DNA of 35,167 nucleotides from Nocardia otitidiscaviarum NBRC 14405 (lineage in GTDB: Bacteria; Actinomycetota; Actinomycetes; Mycobacteriales; Mycobacteriaceae). Positions within the stretch are counted from its first letter, which is position 1, and each line of letters begins with the position of its first letter. The notes under the pieces are model-generated. The model was not told the origin of the DNA, did not search any database, and saw nothing but the letters and a program-made list of their open reading frames with translations. Positions 27,043-34,240 of this stretch are shown one piece after another. Both the position numbers and the translations under genes were made by a program. The DNA lies in the NCBI RefSeq assembly GCF_000308635.1, contig NZ_BAGD01000110.1, forward strand, positions 1-35,167, read 5' to 3'.

Positions 27043-28025
27043 CACAGCCTCCGCAGCAGCCCGGCGCTCCACGCGGCGACCGGGCTGCTGTTCAACAGCA
27101 GTGCGTACGCATCGGTCGCTCGGGTGGGTGCAGCGGCTTCGAGATTGACCAGCATGTCCATCGAGCCGAGATGGCCGTAGGCCGCCAGATTGGCGTGGCA
27201 GACCTTGTCGACCGGGCGGTCGAGCGCCTCCTCCCAGAAGGCGAACGCTCCCGCCGACAGGTTCTGCATGAGCATCGACCCCGGCGCGCCGTGAGGAACT
27301 TCGTTGCGGCGCAGCAGTTCCGGGATGATCGTTTCGAATCGCTTCTTGCTCTCCACGGCGAGCCGGAAGGAATAGGTGGACTCGTCGGCGCACTCCTCCA
27401 CCCAGTCCTCGGAGTCCGTGTCGCGGTAGTCGATGCGGAACAGATCGGCGTATTTGCCTTCACTGCGCACGATCTGGTCGACGAACTCCCAGCGACCCGG
27501 ACCGGAGGTGGTGACCAGCACCGCGGCCGCACCGTCGCCGAGCAGCGTCATGGGGGCGCGATAGCGGTTGCGGGTGGGTGTCTTGGCCGCGGTGACCACG
27601 AGGGCGGTGCGGCAGTGGGTTTCGGCGCGCACCAGGGCGGCGGCCAGGGTCAGTGCCGAGGAGATGGAGACGCAGCCGAGATCGCCGACCGCCGTGGTGA
27701 AGGCGCGGGTGGCGCCGAGCCGGTGTTGCAGCCGGGTCGCCTCCGAGGCCAGCAGGTAGTGCGGTGCGCGGCCGGTGACCAGGATCAGCGCGTCCAGGTC
27801 TGCGGCGTCGAGCGCGGCCTCGTCCAGGGCGATGCGTGCCGCCTCGGCGGCGAGATCGACCTCGGTCATGGCGTCGGCCGTGCGCACCGTGTCGATGCCC
27901 AGGGCCAGGGCGTGGTCGCGGCGGTGCGCGGGCAGTTCGGACAGTTCCGCCAGGGTCGCGACCTCGGCCACGGTGTCCGGGAACCAGGTCGCGACCGGAC
28001 CCAGCAGTACGCGGTCGTGCGTCAT
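27042..28025 (-). CDS. KASIII-like acyltransferase with non-canonical active site
   Basis: Thiolase-fold protein of 327 aa, the usual FabH length. The nucleophile is Cys118 (GDLGCVSISS). Where FabH has the HQAN motif this protein has M-Q-N-L (Met253 replaces His), and where FabH has Asn in HGNT it has Y-G-H-L-G-S (His285 replaces Asn). The canonical Cys-His-Asn set is therefore not kept, which argues against ordinary decarboxylative condensation and for acyl transfer, as known for CerJ-type KASIII homologues. Its place between the extender-forming dehydrogenase and FkbH suggests a carrier-bound C3 unit as substrate. KASIII proteins paired with FkbH/ACP also occur in tetronate biosynthesis. 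The ATG overlaps the acyl-CoA dehydrogenase stop (ATGA). The family assignment is firm; the reaction is inferred. Confidence 0.9.
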   Translation of the reverse strand: MTHDRVLLGPVATWFPDTVAEVATLAELSELPAHRRDHALALGIDTVRTADAMTEVDLAAEAARIALDEAALDAADLDALILVTGRAPHYLLASEATRLQHRLGATRAFTTAVGDLGCVSISSALTLAAALVRAETHCRTALVVTAAKTPTRNRYRAPMTLLGDGAAAVLVTTSGPGRWEFVDQIVRSEGKYADLFRIDYRDTDSEDWVEECADESTYSFRLAVESKKRFETIIPELLRRNEVPHGAPGSMLMQNLSAGAFAFWEEALDRPVDKVCHANLAAYGHLGSMDMLVNLEAAAPTRATDAYALLLNSSPVAAWSAGLLRRL

Positions 28026-29164
28026 CGCGCACCCCGCACGACATGTTCACCCATGGCCACCTCGGCGACCTCCTGTGCTCCCTCGATGATTTGCATGACC
28101 TTGGCGTCGCGATAGAACCGGCCGACGCGACCGTCCGGTGCGCAGCCCGCCGCGCCGAGCACCTGCACGGCGCGCTCGCTGACCGTGGCCGCGGCGGCCG
28201 CGGCCGCGTATTTGGCGGTGATGGTGGCGATTAGCGCCGCCGGGGATCCGGCGATCCGGGCGTCGCCCGCGCGTTCGCACAATGCTCGAGCGCCTTCGAC
28301 GTCCGCCCAGCCGCGGCCGAGCGTGGCGCGGATCAACTGGTGCTCGGCGAGCACCGTGCCGCCCTGGACGCGGGTGGCGGCGTGAGCGGCGGCATCGTCG
28401 AGGCAGGCGCGGGCGAGCCCGACGCAGCCCCAGGCGACGGTGTAGCGGCCGTGATCCAGCGCGGTGCCGATGACGTGGGACAGGCCGAATCCGGGCGGTG
28501 CGATCAGCTGGGTGGCGGGGATGCGCACCCGGTCGAACCGAATGGTCGCCAGCCGCGCGCCGCGCAGGCCCAGGCCACTGTCGGCGGGCTCCACCGCGAC
28601 GCCGGGACGGCGCCGATCCACCAGTGCCGCGCACAGGCCACCCGGGGCGGAGCCGGGTGCGGTCGGCCCGGATGCCGGATCGGGCGATCCACCCACCTTG
28701 CCGAGTACGAGGTACACGTCCGCGCGCTGGCCGAAGGTGACCCACAGTTTGGTGCCGGTCACCAGGTAATCCTGGCCGTCGGGTGCGAAAGTCGTAGCGA
28801 CAGCGGATAGTTCGGTGCCAGCACCGGCTTCGGTCGCCGCCAGCGCGGCAATGAGCTCACCGGAGGTGAGCCGGGGCAGCCACTCGCCGCGCTGCGCGGC
28901 CGTGCCCCAGCGGTCCACCGCGGCGGCGACCATTCCGTGCACGGTCAGCAGCGAACGCAGGCTGGTGCACGCGTGCCCCAGCGTCGCGGCCAGTTCGCCC
29001 AGCTCGCGCGCATCGCATCCGGCACCGCCGAATGCCACGGGCCGATCCGCGCCGAGCACCCCGGCCCGCGCCGCCCGCTCGACCATGGCATCGGGCAGCC
29101 CGTCGCGATCCCACCGCGCACCGTCCACGGCCGCGGCCCGGACGAGGTCGTCCACCGCGATCAC
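28022..29164 (-). CDS. Acyl-CoA dehydrogenase family protein (FkbI-like)
   Basis: FAD-dependent acyl-CoA dehydrogenase homologue of 380 aa, full length. It has the flavin-contacting segment with ATEAGAGTE, a substrate/FAD segment near LWVTFGQRADVY, and the C-terminal QIIEGAQEV motif with the presumed catalytic Glu361. In methoxymalonyl-, hydroxymalonyl- and aminomalonyl-ACP pathways (FkbI, ZmaI) this family oxidises the ACP-bound aldehyde to the carboxylate. Translation starts at GTG, overlapping the ACP stop (GTGA). It directly follows the ACP gene, so enzyme and carrier are probably made together. A role in fatty acid oxidation cannot be excluded from sequence alone, but the context makes it unlikely. 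Confidence 0.93.
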   Translation of the reverse strand: MIAVDDLVRAAAVDGARWDRDGLPDAMVERAARAGVLGADRPVAFGGAGCDARELGELAATLGHACTSLRSLLTVHGMVAAAVDRWGTAAQRGEWLPRLTSGELIAALAATEAGAGTELSAVATTFAPDGQDYLVTGTKLWVTFGQRADVYLVLGKVGGSPDPASGPTAPGSAPGGLCAALVDRRRPGVAVEPADSGLGLRGARLATIRFDRVRIPATQLIAPPGFGLSHVIGTALDHGRYTVAWGCVGLARACLDDAAAHAATRVQGGTVLAEHQLIRATLGRGWADVEGARALCERAGDARIAGSPAALIATITAKYAAAAAAATVSERAVQVLGAAGCAPDGRVGRFYRDAKVMQIIEGAQEVAEVAMGEHVVRGAR

Positions 29165-29439
29165 GAGCGACTGTCCCCGCCCCGCTTGCGCTCGACGAAG
29201 GCGGCCGCCCGCGCCGCGCTGCGAAAGTTGTCCAGCTCGAGATCCTCGACCTCGACCGTGATGCCGTACGTCTTCTCGACGTGCACGACGATCTCGAGCG
29301 CCCGCAGCGAATTCACCAGTCCGAGCGCGAAAATATCGTCATCCGGCGACAATTCGATCTCGGCCATCGACCCGAAGTAGGCCAGCAGCTCCTTCGCCAG
29401 CTCCGCACGCCGCGCCTCGACCCGTTCCAGGTCTCCCAC
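29161..29439 (-). CDS. Discrete acyl carrier protein (FkbJ-like)
   Basis: Carrier protein of 92 aa. The phosphopantetheine site is in LGLVNSLRALEIV with Ser44; the LVNSL form is typical of carriers that work with FkbH. Acidic helix II and III regions are present, and a basic tail (KRGG) ends the protein. It should carry the glyceryl unit and its oxidised forms up to hydroxymalonyl. The GTG start is preceded by GAGAGGG about 8 nt upstream, a good ribosome binding site, and there is no better ATG. It is the first gene of the minus-strand operon. All downstream genes overlap, so its leader probably controls the whole set. Confidence 0.93.
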   Translation of the reverse strand: MGDLERVEARRAELAKELLAYFGSMAEIELSPDDDIFALGLVNSLRALEIVVHVEKTYGITVEVEDLELDNFRSAARAAAFVERKRGGDSRS

Positions 29440-29635
29440 GAATGTTTCCCTCTCGCCGTGATCCCGCGGCGAGCTCCTCCCGATCCCTCACCGCGTAGAC
29501 AACGACACCATCGCGGGTGATGGCGAACAAGCCCCGGTTTCTACGGGCGAAGCGGGCACAACGTGGCCTCGAGTCCACTGGGTACTGTTCCCCTACGAAT
29601 CGTTTCTCATCCCGAATCGTTCGAAGGAAGGACGA
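29440..29635. promoter_or_regulatory. Divergent intergenic control region with direct repeat CGAATCGTT
   Basis: These 196 bp separate the head of the biosynthetic operon (minus) from the YbaB/ESX-type genes (plus) and must hold promoters for both. The 9-bp sequence CGAATCGTT occurs at 29596-29604 and 29613-29621, 17 bp apart on the same strand, just upstream of the plus-strand ribosome binding site AAGGAAGG. The second copy extends to CGAATCGTTCG, whose ends are inverted (CGAA/TTCG). This spacing is compatible with an operator. A TACTGT at 29583-29588 could be a -10 box but lacks a convincing -35. The minus-strand promoter could not be placed. Confidence 0.4.
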
Positions 29636-30058
29636 ATGGACAGGCCAGGATCGGACTCGCTCGGCACGAAGCTGGACAGACTGGCCGAGGCGCTGACGGA
29701 GGGGCACGCCGCCATCCGAGCCGACGGCGTCTACGTCGATGTCAGGGCGGACGGCCAGGTCACCACCGTGCACATCGACGAGGACGCCTTTCCGGGCGGG
29801 CGGCGGCTGGGTCCGCTGCTCACGCGCCTGCTCAACAGCGCCCGCGCGCAGGCGCAGGCTCAGGTCGAAGATCTGGTTCGCGAGGTGCGCGACGATCCCC
29901 GGACAGCGGCGGTGATCGCACAGATCGGGGACGCACCCCAGCGCGACCTGCCACCGGCGGCCGCCCCGCCGCCCTCGAACATGGGCTACGGCTCCGGCGA
30001 CGTGGACGATGAGGACTACCACCCGCTGCGGCCGAAATCGCGCATCGCGGCCGACTGA
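29636..30058 (+). CDS. YbaB/EbfC-family-like protein of an ESX-associated locus
   Basis: Small protein of 140 aa. Residues about 10-95 resemble the YbaB/EbfC fold: an N-terminal helix, the strand pattern VYVDVRADGQVTTVHID, and a long helix (LLTRLLNSARAQAQAQVEDLVREV). A Pro-rich, acidic tail follows. Proteins of this kind often stand next to ESX/EspC-type genes in Nocardia and Mycobacterium, and YbaB itself binds DNA loosely; whether this one does is unknown. The ATG has a strong AAGGAAGG site upstream. It is the first gene of a plus-strand set whose other members are ESX-related. Confidence 0.8.
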   Translation: MDRPGSDSLGTKLDRLAEALTEGHAAIRADGVYVDVRADGQVTTVHIDEDAFPGGRRLGPLLTRLLNSARAQAQAQVEDLVREVRDDPRTAAVIAQIGDAPQRDLPPAAAPPPSNMGYGSGDVDDEDYHPLRPKSRIAAD

Positions 30059-30147
30059 CCGAGCGTCCGGCGCGAGGGCCCCGCGACTCGCGTCCAGTAC
30101 AGTTACCAGCGGAAACGGACCAGACTGACCGAAGCGGGGATCGGCCG

Positions 30148-30462
30148 ATGAGCTACGACGCCGAGGATTTCATCTTCGTCGACCGGGAACGGGTTCGTGG
30201 CCTGGTGTCTGCGATGAACACCGCGGCGGACACGCTGGGCGGGATCCGCGCCGACGACCAGACGCTGTCCTCGACGCTCACGCTGAACCCACTGCTGCCC
30301 GGCACCGGGATCGACGCGGCATGCATGACCGGCTCCACCAATGCCACGATCGCCATGACCGCGACCACCGAACAGGTCCGGGTGATGGCCGTGCGCACCG
30401 GCAACGGCCTGTCCGCGGTCCTGGCGCAAGACGCGGACTCCGCGAGCCGGATCCCCCGGTAG
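30148..30462 (+). CDS. EspC/DUF2580-type ESX secretion-associated small protein
   Basis: Protein of 104 aa, the size of WXG100/EspC-like type VII substrates. It begins MSYDAEDFIFVDRERV, is predicted mostly helical (V17-T28 and a C-terminal helix around MTATTEQVRVMAVRTGNGL), and has no signal peptide. Such proteins form helical hairpins, often as dimers with a partner encoded nearby, and leave the cell by an ESX system. The next gene starts 12 nt downstream, so the two are co-translated. No canonical WXG motif is visible, which fits the EspC branch rather than EsxA/B. The family call is from pattern and context. Confidence 0.75.
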   Translation: MSYDAEDFIFVDRERVRGLVSAMNTAADTLGGIRADDQTLSSTLTLNPLLPGTGIDAACMTGSTNATIAMTATTEQVRVMAVRTGNGLSAVLAQDADSASRIPR

Positions 30463-30474
30463 CGAGGACCGGCC

Positions 30475-33039
30475 ATGAGCGAGTCCCCCACTCCCACCGT
30501 GTCGCAAGTGCGCGACTGGCAACTCGAGCAGCTCGAGCAGCAGGGCGGCTTCTGGAACCAGCAGGCGAGCAAGTTCCAGACCGAACTCGACGTCGCCTAC
30601 AACGATATCGGCAACTCCGCCGACTACCTGGTCGGCAAGTTCGGCAACGGTCTGCGCGACAAGAGCGTGACCGTCCGCGACACCGGCTATCGGACCATCG
30701 GAGCGCTGCAAGCGGCCGGCACCGCGATCAGCAACGGTCTCGAGCCGCTACGGTTCGCTCAGAAGACGGTGACGACGCTGCTGACCGCGATCACCTCCGG
30801 CGGCTTCCTCTGGGGTGAGGACGGCACCGTGACGCTGTCGCTGGCGCAGACGGCGAACGCGCTCTCCGGTGACGCGGACAGCGCGGCCATCAAGCTCGCG
30901 GCGCTGGAACGCCAGGCCGACGAGTACACCCGCGCCCTGCAAGCCGGACTGTCCGGGGCGGGGGCGGCCGCGCAGAGCGTCGTCCAGGGCATCGACACCG
31001 CGTTCGCGGAGCTGCCCAACGCCGGTGCCGCGCCGTCGGTCGACGGCAATACCGGCGCGGACCTGGGCGCGGAAGTCGCCAAGGAGGGCCCGGTGTCGCC
31101 CGAGGCCATGACCCGCATCGAGCAGGCCCTCGACCAGGTCAACCTTTCCGGCGACGACCAGGCGACACTGGCATCCGGTGCGACCGTCGTCGTGCCCGCC
31201 TCCACACTCGAGTTCACCCAACGCCTCCTCGAGACCGCCGGACCGGAGGGCTTCGCCGAACTCAGCGAGCAACTGCGGGCGCAAGGACCCGAAGGCGAAG
31301 CCCGGGCGCAGGCTCTCGGCAATGCGGTCATGCTGCTGTCGAACGAGCAGGTCGTCGGCGTCGGCGCGGACGGCGGCCAGACCCCCGGCGGCTACGACCG
31401 GCTCCCCGGCGACGTCCAGCAAATGATCTCCACACGGGTGAGCCTCAGCGGCTCGGCACCGGACGACACTGCCAGCCAGTACCCCGACATGGGGCTGCCG
31501 GGCATCGCGAACCAGGGCGCGTTCCTGTCCCAGCAGGGCCGGTTCCTCGATGCCATCGCACAGTCGGACCCGGGTTACCAGCCCGGCACGAAACTGTCGA
31601 CCGAACTGCACCGGCAGGGCCTGCATCTGGCCTGGCTGGAATCGCACAACGTTCAGATGGGTCCGGACTCCGGTGTCCCCCTGGATGATTCGCTCACCAA
31701 CGCGATCGAGATCGCTTCCCGCAACCACGAGGGAACCACCGCCATCCTCACCGGCGAGGGCGGACCGGAGATCCTGGGCGACGGTTACCACCCCGACACC
31801 GCGATGCTGTCGCTGCTGCAACGCGAATCCAGCGACCCGAACAGTCCACTGCTCGGGGCGATGACCGACTGGATTCCACAGGATGCGCACGTCACCGTGC
31901 CGCCGGAGCACCCCGACTATCAAGCGCAGGTCGACCAGGCCACCCACGCCGGGCGGGCCGCACGCGGACTGGCGGACATCATCTCCACCACCGACTCCGC
32001 CGACGGCACCAACAACTTCGACGTGCTGCTGTCCGGCAAGAACCCCGACGATCTCGGCACTCTGAACAGCGCCGGGATATCGCCCGAAGCGGCCAAGGAG
32101 GTCGCCGAGGCACTGCAACCGTTCGTGGGAAAGCTGGTCGGCATGCCCGATGATCTGTCGGGCACCCTCGGATTCGGCAACGACTTCGGGCCCAGAGAGG
32201 TGGTGCGGACGCTGAGCGTGCTGTCCACCGATCCCGGCGCCAGTCAGATCATCAACGGCGCGGCCCTGGCGGAGTCGCAGCGGATGGACAAGGTGTTCGT
32301 CACACCCGGTATGCCCGGTGCCGGTGATCCCGATATCGGCCGATACGCCAACCGGATGGAGTGGGCGGTGAACGAGGCGCTGAAGAACGAATACAGCGAA
32401 CGCAGCGACGAGGCCAGAGACGCCGCCGCCGAGAAGACCGCGCAATGGAACGCGGCCTACACCGCCGCGCAGATCGCGGCCAGCGGGTTCGGCCCCGGCG
32501 GGGTCGCGGCCGCGACCGCGGCCGAACCGTTCAAGCTGGGCGTGTTCCCGTTCGACCCCGAACAGGTCGACCCGCACGACCCGCTGAAATACAATCTCCG
32601 GCCCGACCAGGTCGGCCCGCACGACCCGTTGACCGTCAACGGCAACGATTTCAGCGCGACCGAATTCGGCGACCCGGCCCACCGCCAGTACAACGCCCTG
32701 CTCGAACTCACCAACCAAGGCAGGATCGACATCAACGACGTGCCACCGGAATACAAAGACGCCAGCGGACAACGATTCAAGAACTACACCGACTACACCG
32801 CCGACATCAAAGGCCAGCCGCAGGGTGACCGGACCCCCTCCGCAGATCGGGTGAACGCACTACTTACTGGAGCTGGCATCGACACGACGAAGTTCGACGC
32901 CTACGGCCAGAGGGCCGACGACGGTGAGGACTCGGCACTCGAGAACCAGATCAAACCCCTCGACGGCAAGAAAACGGTCAACGATGTCCTCGCTGGCCTC
33001 GCCGAACCCATCGACCCCAAGAACACGTGGCCCAAATGA
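30475..33039 (+). CDS. Large ESX-associated protein ("TPR repeat region" family, Rv2082-like)
   Basis: Protein of 854 aa without a signal peptide or membrane segment. The N-terminal about 170 aa are helical with a QLEQLEQQGGFWNQQASKF segment that resembles the WXG100-like helical pairs of type VII substrates. The middle region is rich in Gly, Pro and Asp. The C-terminal region (about 640-854) contains two copies of a (D/E)QVxPHDPL element, 15 residues apart. The gene follows an EspC-type gene by 12 nt and overlaps a lipoprotein gene, the arrangement seen for large mycobacterial/nocardial proteins annotated as TPR-repeat-region-containing. I infer a secreted or surface protein. No toxin catalytic motif could be recognised. 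AGGA lies about 8 nt before the ATG. Confidence 0.85.
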   Translation: MSESPTPTVSQVRDWQLEQLEQQGGFWNQQASKFQTELDVAYNDIGNSADYLVGKFGNGLRDKSVTVRDTGYRTIGALQAAGTAISNGLEPLRFAQKTVTTLLTAITSGGFLWGEDGTVTLSLAQTANALSGDADSAAIKLAALERQADEYTRALQAGLSGAGAAAQSVVQGIDTAFAELPNAGAAPSVDGNTGADLGAEVAKEGPVSPEAMTRIEQALDQVNLSGDDQATLASGATVVVPASTLEFTQRLLETAGPEGFAELSEQLRAQGPEGEARAQALGNAVMLLSNEQVVGVGADGGQTPGGYDRLPGDVQQMISTRVSLSGSAPDDTASQYPDMGLPGIANQGAFLSQQGRFLDAIAQSDPGYQPGTKLSTELHRQGLHLAWLESHNVQMGPDSGVPLDDSLTNAIEIASRNHEGTTAILTGEGGPEILGDGYHPDTAMLSLLQRESSDPNSPLLGAMTDWIPQDAHVTVPPEHPDYQAQVDQATHAGRAARGLADIISTTDSADGTNNFDVLLSGKNPDDLGTLNSAGISPEAAKEVAEALQPFVGKLVGMPDDLSGTLGFGNDFGPREVVRTLSVLSTDPGASQIINGAALAESQRMDKVFVTPGMPGAGDPDIGRYANRMEWAVNEALKNEYSERSDEARDAAAEKTAQWNAAYTAAQIAASGFGPGGVAAATAAEPFKLGVFPFDPEQVDPHDPLKYNLRPDQVGPHDPLTVNGNDFSATEFGDPAHRQYNALLELTNQGRIDINDVPPEYKDASGQRFKNYTDYTADIKGQPQGDRTPSADRVNALLTGAGIDTTKFDAYGQRADDGEDSALENQIKPLDGKKTVNDVLAGLAEPIDPKNTWPK
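32563..32632 (+). repeat. 45-bp-spaced internal direct repeat in the large ESX-associated gene
   Basis: A 25-bp segment (caggtcgacccgcacgaccc and five more bases) at 32563-32587 recurs at 32608-32632 with two mismatches. It encodes the repeated QV(D/G)PHDPL element. The period of 45 bp keeps the reading frame. Confidence 0.7.
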
Positions 33040-33812
33040 TGACACCACGATCATCGGCACGACTCACCGCGACCATCGGCGCGGTGATCATCCTCGCCAC
33101 CGGATGCGGTGGAACCGACACCCGCGACACTCCGACAACCAGCACCAGCTCGCGCCCCTCGAGTGGCGTATACGAACCACCTGACGAGGTCCGCAACGCC
33201 ACCGTGGTGTGGTCGGCCGAACCCGGCATCGACCTCTTCTCCACCCCAGCCACACTGATGCGCGCCGCGAACGAATCCGACATCATCGGCAGCTACGCCG
33301 GACTCGAGCACGCCTACCCCGGCTACGCCAACGCCCTGGATCGGCCATACGCGACCCGCTACCAGGTCGAGAGTTACCGCGGAACCATCGCCGGAACGGT
33401 GCTCAACCACATCCAGCGAATCCAGGACACGGGGGACGGGTACCTCGTCGAATTCTGCGCCCTACCGAACGCCTACGGTCAACTCGATGACGGCCGGTAC
33501 AGGAGGTGGTACGGCCGAGGATCCGCCCTGGCAGCGCGATTCACCCGCACCGACGACACACTCGCCCCCACGACCTCCACGCCCACCACCACGACCACTC
33601 CAAGTCCAGCACCGGACCGAATGCACTGGCAGGCACCTACCTACAACGTGTTCACCGGATGGACCATCTCCTACGTCGTGAACGAGACATCGTGCGATGA
33701 CTGGGCCCTGAGCCTGTATCCGGACGCACCGGTCGAGAACGAGATCAGCTACAGCGACACGCCCCCACCCGTGCAACCCGCCTACCCGGGCTGGCCCACC
33801 CAACCGGACTAG
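33036..33812 (+). CDS. Lipoprotein of the ESX-associated set
   Basis: About 258 aa. A short basic N-terminus and a hydrophobic stretch lead to the lipobox LATGC (Cys24 with this start), so the mature protein should be lipid-anchored outside the membrane. A Thr/Ser/Pro-rich linker follows. A folded part (about 40-165) and a Trp/Tyr-rich C-terminal part are separated by a second Thr/Pro linker (TTSTPTTTTTPSPAP). The ATG at 33036 overlaps the upstream stop in the form ATGATGA, which indicates coupling; a GTG at 33027 is the alternative start. I do not recognise the domain. Its position suggests work with the upstream large protein at the cell surface. Confidence 0.85.
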   Translation: MMTPRSSARLTATIGAVIILATGCGGTDTRDTPTTSTSSRPSSGVYEPPDEVRNATVVWSAEPGIDLFSTPATLMRAANESDIIGSYAGLEHAYPGYANALDRPYATRYQVESYRGTIAGTVLNHIQRIQDTGDGYLVEFCALPNAYGQLDDGRYRRWYGRGSALAARFTRTDDTLAPTTSTPTTTTTPSPAPDRMHWQAPTYNVFTGWTISYVVNETSCDDWALSLYPDAPVENEISYSDTPPPVQPAYPGWPTQPD

Positions 33813-33845
33813 ACCACCCGCACGACTGGCAACTCGAGACGCTGA

Positions 33846-33992
33846 ACGACCTCCACGGATCCCGATGATCTCACCGTCATCAGGGATGTGGCTGCTCGCC
33901 GGGGTGTTTCCATGTTGGATCGCCGTGAATTCTGCGCGATGCGCCCATTCACCGGCTTCGAACATTTTCGCGTCATGCCCGACGACGGCTGA
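33846..33992 (+). pseudogene. Probable 3' fragment of a PIN-domain (VapC-like) toxin gene
   Basis: A short plus-strand frame without a good start or ribosome binding site ends in TGA at 33990-33992. Its translation contains DPDDLTVIRDVAARRG and then LDRREFCAMRP with a final FRVMPDDG. This resembles the usual end of VapC-type PIN domains (A-T-L-D-R-R-x-F-x-x-x-R-P ... F-x-L-L-P). No upstream part with the catalytic acidic residues and no antitoxin gene is visible, and an in-frame stop lies at 33843-33845. I read it as a degraded remnant; chance similarity is possible because it is short. Confidence 0.35.
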
Positions 33993-34180
33993 CTGGAGTT
34001 CGGCCCGCGGGACTGGGGAGTGATTGTTCGGCAGTAGGTTTCGGCCTTGTCCATGTGTTGAGGTGTCGGGGGTCGTGTCGGGCTCGGGGTGTTGCTGCAG
34101 AGATGTGAAGAGATGAGTGTGGTGGCGTTGGGTGCCTTACCTGGCTTGCGCTGACGCCGGGTTGGGTGCCGCGCGCTTCT

Positions 34181-34206
34181 ACCCCAGCCGACGGACTGGC
34201 TGGGGT
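34181..34206. terminator. Strong hairpin between convergent genes, probable bidirectional terminator
   Basis: A perfect 9-bp inverted repeat (ACCCCAGCC / GGCTGGGGT) with an 8-nt loop lies 35 nt beyond the end of the minus-strand HNH gene and about 370 nt beyond the plus-strand lipoprotein gene. No clear U-tract follows on either strand. The perfect GC-rich stem between convergent genes makes termination the best reading. Apart from this hairpin and the PIN fragment, 33813-34240 shows no gene. Confidence 0.55.
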
Positions 34207-34240
34207 TGCGTTCTCGAGATGGTTGTTACCGGGGTGGTTG

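Noticed and set aside
27043..27393. N-terminal extension of the FkbH-like gene by 117 codons
   Set aside because: The extra residues are inside the KASIII gene in another frame and are Arg-rich. The ATG at 27042 overlaps the KASIII stop and begins right before the HAD motif.
19191..29439. Tetronate biosynthesis as the sole explanation for FkbH + ACP + KASIII
   Set aside because: The acyl-CoA and 3-hydroxyacyl-CoA dehydrogenases are not needed for glyceryl-ACP use in tetronates, and no tetronate acetyltransferase or eliminating hydrolase gene is present. It is kept only as an alternative.
29440..29580. Minus-strand reading frame with a protein-like segment (GLFAITRDGVVVYAVRD) upstream of the ACP gene
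   Set aside because: It has no start codon with a ribosome binding site, overlaps the expected promoter region and continues out of frame into the ACP gene.
30748..32772. Minus-strand open frame opposite the large ESX-associated gene
   Set aside because: The plus-strand frame has a ribosome binding site, operon context and family resemblance. The minus frame is composition-driven.
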